Shown: one piece after another, positions 54,726 to 63,278 of the stretch
Numbering within the stretch: position 1 is the stretch's first letter
Layout of the letters: each line of letters begins with the position of its first letter
Assembly: GCF_005886105.2 (NCBI RefSeq)
Contig: NZ_PNCO02000002.1
Span: 1,036,001-1,100,000 of the forward strand
Reading direction: 5' to 3'
Source of the DNA: Pseudoalteromonas galatheae
GTDB lineage: Bacteria; Pseudomonadota; Gammaproteobacteria; Enterobacterales; Alteromonadaceae
Length of the DNA: 64,000 bases
The notes under the pieces: model-generated
The model's input: only the letters and a program-made list of their open reading frames with translations
What the model was told of the DNA's origin: nothing
Database searches by the model: none
Translations under genes and position numbers: made by a program

Positions 54726-56129
54726 TTATTGATAATTTGTTAGCTGAGCAAATAGGGTAACCACACTTGCTAAGGTGAAAAGAAGTAACATAAAGCGCCA
54801 GATAAACTGTACCCAATCATTCCAAGAAAGCTTGACCACGCCTAAGCAGCCGATCAAACTTGCTGATGTGGGAATAATAATATTAGTGAGTCCGTCTCCC
54901 AGTTGAAAAGCCAGTACCGCGGTTTGTCGCGACACGCCAATTAAATCTGAAAGCGGTGCCATGATGGGCATTGTGATTGCAGCTTGTCCGGAACCTGATG
55001 ACACAAAGAAGTTAAATAAGGATTGAAATACGTACATAAGCCAAGCGGCAAGTGCATCGGGTACTTGGGTTATTAGGGTTGCAGCGTAATAGAGTAAGGT
55101 ATTTAAAGTGGATGGAGTTTGTAGATCGGTACCACCTAACAATAATACCAGCCCTTTTGCCAATCCCACCAACAGCGCTGCAGGTAACAGCTCTGCGCTT
55201 CCAGTTTTAAATGCGTCTACGGATTGGCCGATGGATTGACGCCCTCCAAGTTTGGCGATGGCGGCAATAACCAGTCCGAGGATAAAAAACTGTGTCGCTA
55301 GCTCAGGAATATAATAGCCTTTTGCCGTGACGCCATAGATCACCCAAACAATCACCAGTAAGAATGCTAGTAATAAGGCTTTATCTACCAGCGCTAATTT
55401 ATCTGGAGCGGTACTTACGGCAACGGCATCATGGTTTGTTCTGATTTTTGCGGCGTAGCGCACGGTAAAAACCAACCCAACCAGCGTAAATAAGGCTGTA
55501 AGTGCTACCCTAAATTCGGCGCCAGAGAATACCGGTAATTGTGCAATACTTTGCGCGATGGCAATGCTAAATGGGTTCATTGCGGAGGTGGCAAAGCCAA
55601 TTTGTGTTGCGACATAAGTGACCAGAACTGTGACCTGAGCGTTATAACCAAGGCGTTGCATGATAGGATAGAGCACAATACAAAACGCGATGGCCTCTTC
55701 CCCCATACCAAAAATGGCTCCTCCCAAGGCAAAAGTGATAAATAGGCAGGGGATAAATAACCAATCTATACGTTGAGTAGAGTTGATCAATGCCATGATG
55801 CCATTGTCGATGGCTTTAGTTTGCATCAGTACACCAAACGCACCGCCAGTGATTAAGATGAACGCAATCACACCAATCGCTGCGCCATTTCTATCACCAC
55901 TCACTAGCCCTTCAAAAAGCACATTAAATAAACCTGCTTCGCCTTGGGTGGCAAACAAAGGTATAGGAGCGGGCGCTTGCGCTTGAAAAAACTGCGAGAG
56001 CGCAACCGCTTCTTGTGTGCCTTTAAGCTCAAAAGCGCCAGGCAAAATGAAGTGGGACACCCCATAACAGAGTCCTGCAATCACCAGCAAAATAACAAAT
56101 GCGTCGGGCATTTTTATCGTTTTTCGCAT
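54726..56129 (-). CDS. YfcC-type permease (DcuC/basic amino acid antiporter superfamily)
   Basis: 467 residues with about twelve membrane helices. Hallmarks of the YfcC/AitC group are GVIAFILITGGAFGVLMQTKAID, FALGGAIFGMGEEAIAFC, FATSAMNPFSIAIAQS, and the late GSGQAAITMPIMAPLSDLIG plus DGLTNIIIPTSASLIG. YfcC homologues are predicted to carry basic amino acids or peptides. Placed between a TonB receptor gene and iadA, it would fit import of beta-Asp-Arg (or of Arg) across the inner membrane. Four bases separate it from iadA. Confidence 0.88.
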   Translation of the reverse strand: MRKTIKMPDAFVILLVIAGLCYGVSHFILPGAFELKGTQEAVALSQFFQAQAPAPIPLFATQGEAGLFNVLFEGLVSGDRNGAAIGVIAFILITGGAFGVLMQTKAIDNGIMALINSTQRIDWLFIPCLFITFALGGAIFGMGEEAIAFCIVLYPIMQRLGYNAQVTVLVTYVATQIGFATSAMNPFSIAIAQSIAQLPVFSGAEFRVALTALFTLVGLVFTVRYAAKIRTNHDAVAVSTAPDKLALVDKALLLAFLLVIVWVIYGVTAKGYYIPELATQFFILGLVIAAIAKLGGRQSIGQSVDAFKTGSAELLPAALLVGLAKGLVLLLGGTDLQTPSTLNTLLYYAATLITQVPDALAAWLMYVFQSLFNFFVSSGSGQAAITMPIMAPLSDLIGVSRQTAVLAFQLGDGLTNIIIPTSASLIGCLGVVKLSWNDWVQFIWRFMLLLFTLASVVTLFAQLTNYQ

Positions 56130-56165
56130 AAATATAACGAAAATGGGGTTGCCCCCATTTCTCCA

Positions 56166-59090
56166 TTAGAACTGGTAAGTTAATCCAAGCGTATAGTTAG
56201 TCCCTAGCGCATTGTGATTAATTGAATCGAAGCCTCGAGAAGAGCCATATACTGTAGGTGGTTTCTTATCGAAAAGGTTATCAATGCTGAGTCTCACCCT
56301 TAGACCGCCAGATAATTGATAACCAGCGCTGACATCTACCACTGTCCAGCTGTCAACGTCTCGTTGTGATTCACTATCCAGTTTGCCAAGCTCAGCAAGT
56401 TCTTCGATTTCTCTTCCTCGTAGCCCTTCAATATCATCAGCGTAGCTGTCAGTATAGTTTGCTCCTAGCGAGATATAAAAATCATCGGCGTTATAAGTTA
56501 ATGAAACTCTGCCAATATTTTCAGGATATCTGAATGTGCCTACGAGTTCTTCAGCTTCATCTGAGCCGGGTTTATTGCGCTCATATTCAAGGTAATGAGT
56601 GGCATCTAGTTTGACTATTAAATCTGCGTTTTCGAGTCTAAATCTATGGTCAAATTTAATGTCTAGACCCGCAATGTCTTGGCTTCCTGTGTTCTCTAGC
56701 TGAATAACGTGGTCTCGATACAGTTGCAAGCTTTGTGAGCGTGGATCAAATTCATTGATATAAGCAGTTAAAATTTCATCTAAATTTGCGCCACTTTGCG
56801 TGATGCTTAAACCTTGGGTGTCGGTAACGCTACACACATCCTCATCGTATGAAACTCCCATTTGGCCTTCAGGAACAAGTCCACAGTGGCGTAAAGAAGC
56901 ATTGCTGATAGCTCGGTTGAGTACAGCAGTCATGTTAGTATCGATGACATCAGTGTATTCAAACTGCCAATAGTCGATGGTAACTGTGGTATCACGAGTT
57001 GGACTCCAAGCAACCCCCAAAGATAGTGACTCGGACTCTTCGGCATTAAGCTGGCTATTACCTAGCTCCAGAGAATTTACGGTGACTTGTGTACCATCAC
57101 CTTCACAGTAGAGATTGGCAACGGCTTGATTAGCGCCACAATCAAAAGTCGAGGTGGTAGTTCTTAGTTTTACTCCCGCTTGCGTTAAAGATGGGGCCCT
57201 GAATGAAGTTGACCAGCCGGCACGGAGCATTAATGCATCGTTTGGACGATAACTAATACCAATTTTGGGATTAAAAGTTGAGCCAAAGTCATCAAAGTGG
57301 TCATAACGGCCTGCCAGTTGCATCTCTACGGTGTCGGTAAGGGGAATATATAGTTCGGCAAATGCACCTAGTTGTGTTCGCTGCGCATTTGCAATGCTTG
57401 AGCCATAACCAAATACATCGACTAGGTAATCATTGGTGGCATCCGCAACGGCATCGCGAGACGGCGTATCTGAGAGCTCTTCATTTCGTGCCTCAACACC
57501 AAAGGAGGACTGTACCGAGATATCTTGCCAAGTAAATAATTCACCTGAGATAGTAAAGTCCCAGCTATAAATCTGACTGCTTCCTTCCCTTGTTGGACGT
57601 GCTTGAGTCAGGGCTAAGGTAGCATCGTTAGCACTATTACCTACTAGAAATGGGTTATAAAAGTCCAGTAGGCTAGCATTTCCACAGCTTAACTGGCCAT
57701 TGCTGATATCTGCAATATTACCATCGTTACAGAGTTCGCCGGCCAAAGCCGCGTGGAATTTATAGCGATTGTAAACGCCTTCGGTGGCTAGCTGATCAGA
57801 TGTTGACTCAGAAAACATGAGCCCCGATATCCAATCCCACTGGCCTAATTGGCCCTCTAAACTTGAGACCAAGCGCATATTCTGGCTTTCGACCTCAATG
57901 GTACGTGGCGTATTAAAGCGGGCATCAAACTGAAAACCCCATTGCTCTTGTCCAAGTAAGGTATCGAATGGGTCGATATAGAGTGACTCTAGCAATGGGT
58001 TATTACCATTTTGGTCGTCAAAAATGAATAGGGCATCCTCTTTCACCCAAGGGCCTTCGCCATCATCTAGCTGATTGATTGCGGCAGGTGTTGAGTATGC
58101 GGTGGACTTGGTTTTACTGATGAAGAACTCGGTTTTCCATGTTAAATCACCAATCTGTTGATTAAACATTGCACCACCCGACATGCTTTCAAATGGTGTT
58201 CTTAACACATCGTCTTGATTACCATAATAAGCGCAGATCTGTTCACCATACTCAGTGGTTACCAGCTCACTCATACAACCGGGAGCTGGGAGCTCGTTGC
58301 CATCACGACTGCTGTAATAATAAAGATTTGGTGTATTCTCGAGTTTGGGCAGGTAAGAGTAACCATTTATGAGGCTTGGTGTTGCAAGATAATCCCTGTC
58401 TGTTGCGTCGAATTGGTTGCGGTCATAAAAGTCAGCAAATAGCATCAGGTTACCATCGCCAATCTCAGTTCCCCAAATGAGGTTAACTTGTATTTTCCCT
58501 TCATCGGAGCTTTCGAGGCTATTTCCATAGCTAACTTCTAGCTCAGCACCATCGTAATTGTCTTTGAGAATGTAGTTAATCACGCCTGCCACAGCATCGG
58601 CGCCGTAAATTGCAGAGGCACCAGTGGCTAAAATCTCAACACGTTCAATTGCAGCAAGTGGAATGGCGTTTACATCAACAAAGTTCTGAGTGCCAGCTGC
58701 AAAAGAACTAGGGGCGACACGGCGACCGTTGATTAAGGTTAGTGTGGCTGAAGGGCCCATCCCTCTTAGGCTTGCAGCGGCTTGACCTGCCGGAGTTGAG
58801 GTCGATGTGCTGCCGCTTTCGCTGGTAGAGAAGGTGCCTGAACCTCCTTTTAATTGCGGAATATCTTGCAGCAGTTCGTAAATGGACGATGCGCCAGTGC
58901 GGTCAATATCTTCTGCGCTCAGAATGGTGATAGGCTGTGTCCCTTCAAGATCAACTCCTTTGATCCGCGAGCCCGTAACTTCAATCCGCTCAACCGAGGT
59001 TGTGTTTTGATTATCTTGTTCTTCTGCCTGAGTTGTTAAACTAGAAGCAGCCAAGGCTGCAGAAATTGCTATGAATAGTCTGTTGTACAT
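56166..59090 (-). CDS. TonB-dependent outer-membrane receptor
   Basis: 974 residues. Signal peptide 1-22 (cleavage near TTQAEEQ). A TonB-box-like region (SVERIEVTGSRI) precedes a plug domain at about 45-170 (ILSAEDIDRTGASSIYELLQDIP, ASAIYGADAVAGVINYIL). A 22-strand barrel ends in the usual aromatic residue (LGLTYQF). The long, Cys-containing extracellular loops resemble receptors for peptides or polymers in Alteromonadales rather than siderophore receptors. It is the first gene of the minus-strand unit with the transporter and iadA, and divergent from cyanophycinase, so cyanophycin-derived dipeptide is the inferred cargo. Confidence 0.93.
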   Translation of the reverse strand: MYNRLFIAISAALAASSLTTQAEEQDNQNTTSVERIEVTGSRIKGVDLEGTQPITILSAEDIDRTGASSIYELLQDIPQLKGGSGTFSTSESGSTSTSTPAGQAAASLRGMGPSATLTLINGRRVAPSSFAAGTQNFVDVNAIPLAAIERVEILATGASAIYGADAVAGVINYILKDNYDGAELEVSYGNSLESSDEGKIQVNLIWGTEIGDGNLMLFADFYDRNQFDATDRDYLATPSLINGYSYLPKLENTPNLYYYSSRDGNELPAPGCMSELVTTEYGEQICAYYGNQDDVLRTPFESMSGGAMFNQQIGDLTWKTEFFISKTKSTAYSTPAAINQLDDGEGPWVKEDALFIFDDQNGNNPLLESLYIDPFDTLLGQEQWGFQFDARFNTPRTIEVESQNMRLVSSLEGQLGQWDWISGLMFSESTSDQLATEGVYNRYKFHAALAGELCNDGNIADISNGQLSCGNASLLDFYNPFLVGNSANDATLALTQARPTREGSSQIYSWDFTISGELFTWQDISVQSSFGVEARNEELSDTPSRDAVADATNDYLVDVFGYGSSIANAQRTQLGAFAELYIPLTDTVEMQLAGRYDHFDDFGSTFNPKIGISYRPNDALMLRAGWSTSFRAPSLTQAGVKLRTTTSTFDCGANQAVANLYCEGDGTQVTVNSLELGNSQLNAEESESLSLGVAWSPTRDTTVTIDYWQFEYTDVIDTNMTAVLNRAISNASLRHCGLVPEGQMGVSYDEDVCSVTDTQGLSITQSGANLDEILTAYINEFDPRSQSLQLYRDHVIQLENTGSQDIAGLDIKFDHRFRLENADLIVKLDATHYLEYERNKPGSDEAEELVGTFRYPENIGRVSLTYNADDFYISLGANYTDSYADDIEGLRGREIEELAELGKLDSESQRDVDSWTVVDVSAGYQLSGGLRVRLSIDNLFDKKPPTVYGSSRGFDSINHNALGTNYTLGLTYQF

Positions 59091-59153
59091 TACTTCACCT
59101 ACTTTCTGTTGATGAGGGGCTTAGTAAAGGCAAGTGGCGTTATTTCTGTATTT

Positions 59154-59210
59154 ATACCAATTGAATTAACTCTTTAATCAATTTGATTATTTACTTAATA
59201 CATTTGGTAT
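59154..59210. repeat. Palindromic intergenic repeat (ATACCAAT type), largest copy
   Basis: ATACCAATTGAATTA and TAATACATTTGGTAT form a 15-bp stem with two mismatches. An inner palindrome AATCAATTTGATT sits in the loop, so a cross-shaped fold is possible. Related to the copies at 9994 and 33511. Confidence 0.55.
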
Positions 59211-59511
59211 TATTTTTTGTGATGATTAATCGACTCACTGGTACTTGGATGTTTGCTAAAGTGATAGCAAAGCGCCTACAGCACCAGCTGCACGAATAAG
59301 GATCACGCCACTGCGAAAAATCGCGATAAAGCGCCTATACACAGCCGTTTAATTTTTATAAGAAATTAATAGGTGGGGTTGCATTCAATAGACAACACCA
59401 CGGTATTACACCGTGTGTCTACTCGTCGAACCACTCTGAAAGGTAGTGAGGTGAGTAGAAGTAGCAAACAAATTTGAACGCTTTCTTCAACATAGTTTCA
59501 TCTCGTGTTTT

Positions 59512-59541
59512 TTGACAATGCAAACTGGCTTGTGCTAGCTT
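59512..59541 (+). promoter_or_regulatory. Sigma-70-like promoter of the cyanophycinase gene
   Basis: A perfect -35 TTGACA (59512-59517), an 18-base spacer, and a weak -10 TAGCTT (59536-59541). The -10 overlaps the first of three TTGTGCT/AGCACAA sites. Confidence 0.5.
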
Positions 59542-59589
59542 GCTCTTTGCAATGTTCATTAAAATTTATAGCACAAGCGTTTTTGTGCT
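59529..59589 (+). promoter_or_regulatory. Candidate operator: three TTGTGCT half-sites
   Basis: CTTGTGCTA (59529-59537) and TAGCACAAG (59569-59577) are a perfect 9-bp inverted repeat with a 31-base spacer, and a third TTGTGCT lies at 59583-59589. They cover the -10 and the leader of cyanophycinase. The binding protein is unknown. Confidence 0.45.
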
Positions 59590-59626
59590 GACAAGTCGTT
59601 TTTAACAAAATTGTTTGGAATTTATC

Positions 59627-61255
59627 ATGAATGTTGCGTTTTTTACCCGCTCAGTTATCACGGTGTGCACGCTTTTTTTCAGCTTAACCCCTTCTGCACA
59701 AACACTTTATTTAATAGGTGGTGCACTTAAAACTTGCTCTAGTATGGCGACAAATAATTGTGAAGAAAATGTCGAGTTTTCTGCTGCTGCGAAAACACAT
59801 TTATTATTTTCTGTTGATGAAATGGCAACAAAAAGATTTGCCGGTAGTTGGCCTACCGCAAATAAAAAGCACCTTAAGCGCACCTTAAAACTGCTGGAAA
59901 ATTTACCGCTAAATAAGGCGCTGTCTAAAACTGATCTTACCCAATGGGTTAAACAGTTGGATGATGAACTATACCGAGAGTGGAGCAATAAAGAGTTTTA
60001 CTTTTTCTTTGATATGCTCGAGCTGCCTTTGTTGTATCGGCAAAAGCGGATCCCTGAGTTGGTCAATACCGAAGGGAATAGTGAAGTCGCAAGCACTGAA
60101 ATTCTAGAAGATATCGTCGCGAGTATTACTAAAACCAAGCATAAAAAGTTATTACTTGTGACTGCGTCATCTCGAGACCCTTACGAGTCTGCAGACTTTT
60201 ACCAAGGGTTGTTTCAAGACTACGATATCGACGCACAATGGTTACCATTAACTCCTGCACTAGCCGCTGCAATCAACAACAACGCTTGTAAAAATCTAGA
60301 TTTTTACCGAAATACGCTTAATGGCGTTTATAATCGAGAAGCCGTTTACCCAGATAGGACACTGAGTGAGTATAAATTGTGTCAGCGTGGTGTAGAACAA
60401 ATAACACGACAAATAAAGAGCGCCGATGCTATCATGTTCAATGGCGGTGATCAGTCGCTGACCAAACAAGTCATATACTCCAGTGATACGCAAACTCCCT
60501 ATCCTTGGACTGTGGCATTAAAACAAGTTCCGATCGTGATTGGAACTAGCGCAGGCACTGCGGTGCAGTCAGGTGGAAAGAATAACTTTGGCAATGTGCC
60601 TATGATCACCAATGGTAGCAGCATTGAGGCGTTGCAAAATGGGGCGCTAAATGCTGCTGCACCTGCGCAAAACTGTGATATACATGGAGGGTGTGGCAAG
60701 TTAATTTCTGACTCATTAACTTATGATCCAGCGGGTGGGTTAGGGACCTTTTCATATGGCATTTTAGATACACACTTCAGCGAGCGAGGCAGAAGCTTTA
60801 GGCTTGCGGTGCTTGCTCAGCAAAGTGGTCAAAAGTTTGGCTTTGGTGTCGATGAAACTACGGCACTAAAGCTTGAAAAGACCACCGGACGCTTTTCTGT
60901 AATAGGTAAAAAAGGTGTGGTTGTGGTTGAAGCGCTCACTCCACAGCGTTTTTATTACTCATTTTATCCAGCGAGCAGTAAACACCTTATGTCAGCATTG
61001 TATAACGTAGCAAAAAACGTCCAACCACCGCTAAAAGGTAAAGATAAACGGCTGTTGATTAGTCATCTGCTTGAGGAAAATGCACTGCGTGATGTGGTGC
61101 AGAAAATGTGCGCAGATCAAACCCAAAAAGTGGAAGCATCTCAGCAAAACTTGCCTACAATTTATATAACGCGAACCAGCGAAAGCCGCTGTGATAAACA
61201 AGAAAGTGGTATGTACTTGGTGAAAAACATGGCAATAAACTGGGTTTTTGACTGA
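59627..61255 (+). CDS. Secreted cyanophycinase
   Basis: 542 residues from ATG 59627 (GGA before it; an upstream TTG at 59615 is less likely). Signal peptide 1-24 (SLTPSAQ). The S51-type serine hydrolase core has LYLIGGALKTC at the first strand, ADAIMFNGGDQS, the nucleophile elbow IGTSAGTAVQSGG (Ser near 307), and GILDTHFSERGRSFRLAVL. It should cut multi-L-arginyl-poly-L-aspartate to beta-Asp-Arg outside the cell. It is about twice the length of intracellular CphB: about 100 extra residues lie before the core and a Cys-containing region at the end. It is divergent from the receptor/transporter/iadA genes. Confidence 0.92.
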   Translation: MNVAFFTRSVITVCTLFFSLTPSAQTLYLIGGALKTCSSMATNNCEENVEFSAAAKTHLLFSVDEMATKRFAGSWPTANKKHLKRTLKLLENLPLNKALSKTDLTQWVKQLDDELYREWSNKEFYFFFDMLELPLLYRQKRIPELVNTEGNSEVASTEILEDIVASITKTKHKKLLLVTASSRDPYESADFYQGLFQDYDIDAQWLPLTPALAAAINNNACKNLDFYRNTLNGVYNREAVYPDRTLSEYKLCQRGVEQITRQIKSADAIMFNGGDQSLTKQVIYSSDTQTPYPWTVALKQVPIVIGTSAGTAVQSGGKNNFGNVPMITNGSSIEALQNGALNAAAPAQNCDIHGGCGKLISDSLTYDPAGGLGTFSYGILDTHFSERGRSFRLAVLAQQSGQKFGFGVDETTALKLEKTTGRFSVIGKKGVVVVEALTPQRFYYSFYPASSKHLMSALYNVAKNVQPPLKGKDKRLLISHLLEENALRDVVQKMCADQTQKVEASQQNLPTIYITRTSESRCDKQESGMYLVKNMAINWVFD

Positions 61256-61336
61256 GCCGCAGTGCTGAACCCTAAGACGATCCCTGTGCCGAGCGTGACC
61301 AGCTAAATTACAGGTTACTGCTCAGCAACAACCAAG

Positions 61337-61741
61337 TTAAGACTTGCATACCTCGGTGGTATTGATGGTTAGTTGGCATGCCTGCTTTTGTTCCGCTTGC
61401 CAATGTTGAACGTCAGACTGTGCGGTGCAGCCGGCATCTTCAATCAGTATCACCTCATCTTTGCATAACAACAGGACTGCGTGGTTTGCCTGCGTTTCTA
61501 CCTTGAGTTGATAACCCTCAAACGATGCAATTTTGCTGGCATCGTTATTAATCGCTGCCATTAGTAGCGCTTGTGGGTCGTCAAATTTCTTGGTGCTGAA
61601 CTTTAAAGTACCATCCACAGCGGCAGCAATATCTTTGAGCTGAGAAGCAAGATCAGCCATATCTTCAGGGTTATTGCTGTATGCTGTTTTGGTGCATCCC
61701 AGTGACAAAACAATAACGGCGGCAAGTGCTATATATTTCAT
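61337..61741 (-). CDS. Small lipoprotein of unknown function
   Basis: 134 residues with a lipobox (VIVLSLGC, Cys16). The mature part is mixed helical and beta, with further Cys residues at LLLCKDE, DAGCTA, QACQL and EVCKS that could form two disulfides. No family is recognised. Its ATG follows the stop of the phospholipase-like gene by one base, so the two are almost certainly co-transcribed. Confidence 0.75.
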   Translation of the reverse strand: MKYIALAAVIVLSLGCTKTAYSNNPEDMADLASQLKDIAAAVDGTLKFSTKKFDDPQALLMAAINNDASKIASFEGYQLKVETQANHAVLLLCKDEVILIEDAGCTAQSDVQHWQAEQKQACQLTINTTEVCKS

Positions 61742-61742
61742 G

Positions 61743-62657
61743 TTATCGCTCCCATGCGGTTAAATGACCTGACTCATCTTTACCGGTATCTAAGTTCCAG
61801 TTTCGGATTTCGCCGTATGCTTTTCTCTCAAACACAGCGTTAGCGATAATGGTTATATAGTACCTAATATTATCAACCGCTTTACCGAAAATTTCATTGT
61901 AATGCATTGGCGTATCGGGGGTAGTTAGGTGTTCGATGTAGTCTTGATTTATTTCATCTTTGCGTGGATAAAAAAGACCTCTACCTGCGGCTACATGTCG
62001 CGCGATAGGGAAAAGTCGATAACCTTCCTCGACGCTATCGACAACTAACTGAAAGCCATCATGCCAAGCTTCAAAGTCTGGTGCTACATCATTTGAATAG
62101 TCAGTGTGGACGAGTGCTAATATATGCTGCCAAATACTTTGAATATCGCGATCAAAAGTGCCGTCGGCATTAGTACATGATCCGATGTTGAGTTTAACTC
62201 TATCGGCATGGCCAATTTCACCTAAATTTAGCCGCTCCCAGATAAACGAGTCTTGATGCATTTCACAATCGCGATGGGCTGTTTGGTTTTGCTCATAGGG
62301 GCCAACTTTTAATTCCACAACGGGGTGGATAGTAATGTCAGCTGCAACGTGAGACATATAACCGCAAAGCCAAGCAAAGCATTTTTCTTGCGCTTCCCCA
62401 TCCAGTGTTTGGCAATATGCTATAGCCGCTTTAATTATCTCTCCCGTACGCTCGTAATGCATCAAGTCAGCCCACTTATTCTGCTCCAATTGGCCAACAG
62501 CCAAATAAGGGTAATCTGGTGAAACACACCCAAGTTCTACGTACTTTTGTTTAGTGCTAAGAATAAGCTTAGCTTTAGTAGGTATATCCATCGCCATCAA
62601 AGCGTTGTTTTCAGTTGCTAAATTAGCTGCTGTGATATGGGCGAATGCACCTGGCAT
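61743..62657 (-). CDS. Zinc-dependent phospholipase C family protein
   Basis: 304 residues. The N-terminal MPGAFAHITAANLA, VSPDYPYLAVG and GYMSHVAADITIHPVVELKVG segments match the Zn_dep_PLPC family, with His and Asp residues that would bind a trinuclear zinc site. There is no obvious signal peptide, so the protein may be cytoplasmic, unlike secreted clostridial enzymes. Activity on phospholipids is inferred from the family only. It is upstream of and coupled with a lipoprotein gene. Confidence 0.85.
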   Translation of the reverse strand: MPGAFAHITAANLATENNALMAMDIPTKAKLILSTKQKYVELGCVSPDYPYLAVGQLEQNKWADLMHYERTGEIIKAAIAYCQTLDGEAQEKCFAWLCGYMSHVAADITIHPVVELKVGPYEQNQTAHRDCEMHQDSFIWERLNLGEIGHADRVKLNIGSCTNADGTFDRDIQSIWQHILALVHTDYSNDVAPDFEAWHDGFQLVVDSVEEGYRLFPIARHVAAGRGLFYPRKDEINQDYIEHLTTPDTPMHYNEIFGKAVDNIRYYITIIANAVFERKAYGEIRNWNLDTGKDESGHLTAWER

Positions 62658-63037
62658 AAGTGACTCCTTGTTCTGAACAGTGCTCTTAATATTAGTTTAA
62701 GAAAGCGAACTTGGAAATCAATGGCCAATATAATTCGATAATTGCTTTAATTTTAACTTTGCCTTAAGTGCTAAAAATTACTATGTAGGAGTTTGGTAGC
62801 GAGCAAAACGAGAGGCTACGACATATATAATAGATATACGGTGCTAATGTATATTGAGAAGACGATTGACTTAATGACAAACTTTTGAAAAGCAGCGCTT
62901 TCTATATATCCTCCAATCCGTATCCAATCAATATCAACAGCGCGGATTGTTTGAGGTGAAATACTAATAAGATGTAAGCTAAATATGAAAGTCAGAAAGG
63001 TAACTTAAAGGATTTATTGAACAGGGTAAGGAAAAGC
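62658..63037. other. Intergenic region before tRNA-Pro
   Basis: 380 A+T-rich bases between the phospholipase-family gene start and the 3' end of the tRNA gene, both on the minus strand. I see no ORF, repeat or clear terminator here. Confidence 0.5.
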
Positions 63038-63114
63038 TGGTCGGCATAGCAGGATTTGAACCTGCGACCCCTGACACCCCATGACAGTGCGCTACCAAGC
63101 TGCGCTATATGCCG
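63038..63114 (-). tRNA. tRNA-Pro (anticodon GGG)
   Basis: 77 bases on the minus strand with encoded CCA. The acceptor strands CGGCATA/TATGCCG, the D-arm TAGCGCAGCTTGGTAGCGCA, the anticodon loop ATGGGGT and the T-loop GGTTCAAATCC are all present. The T-T mismatch in the anticodon stem also occurs in E. coli proL as I recall it. Confidence 0.93.
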
Positions 63115-63235
63115 ACTTGTGCTTTACTATACGGATTTTTTTTTGAAAGGCAATAAGTGGTTGGTTTGTTTGGACATTAAATGAACTCAAGGGGAAGTTT
63201 TTGTGGTCTTCTTCATATACGGGTGAGTTTTATAA

Positions 63236-63270
63236 AGAAAAAGCGCACTAAATATCAGCATTAGTGCGCT
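63236..63270 (-). terminator. Rho-independent terminator of the symporter gene
   Basis: On the minus strand AGCGCACTAA and TTAGTGCGCT pair as a stem, followed by TTTTTC. It lies directly after the symporter stop. Confidence 0.75.
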
Positions 63271-63278
63271 GTATTGGT

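Larger units (their letters stand above)
59091..59626. other. Divergent control region of the cyanophycin locus
   Basis: 536 bases between the receptor gene (minus) and cyanophycinase (plus). From left to right it has a palindromic repeat (59154-59210), a 10-base direct repeat AAAGCGCCTA at 59269-59278 and 59328-59337, a CACGGT/ACCGTG palindrome near 59400, a sigma-70-like promoter (59512-59541), and three TTGTGCT-type half-sites. No ORF of note is visible. Confidence 0.6.
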
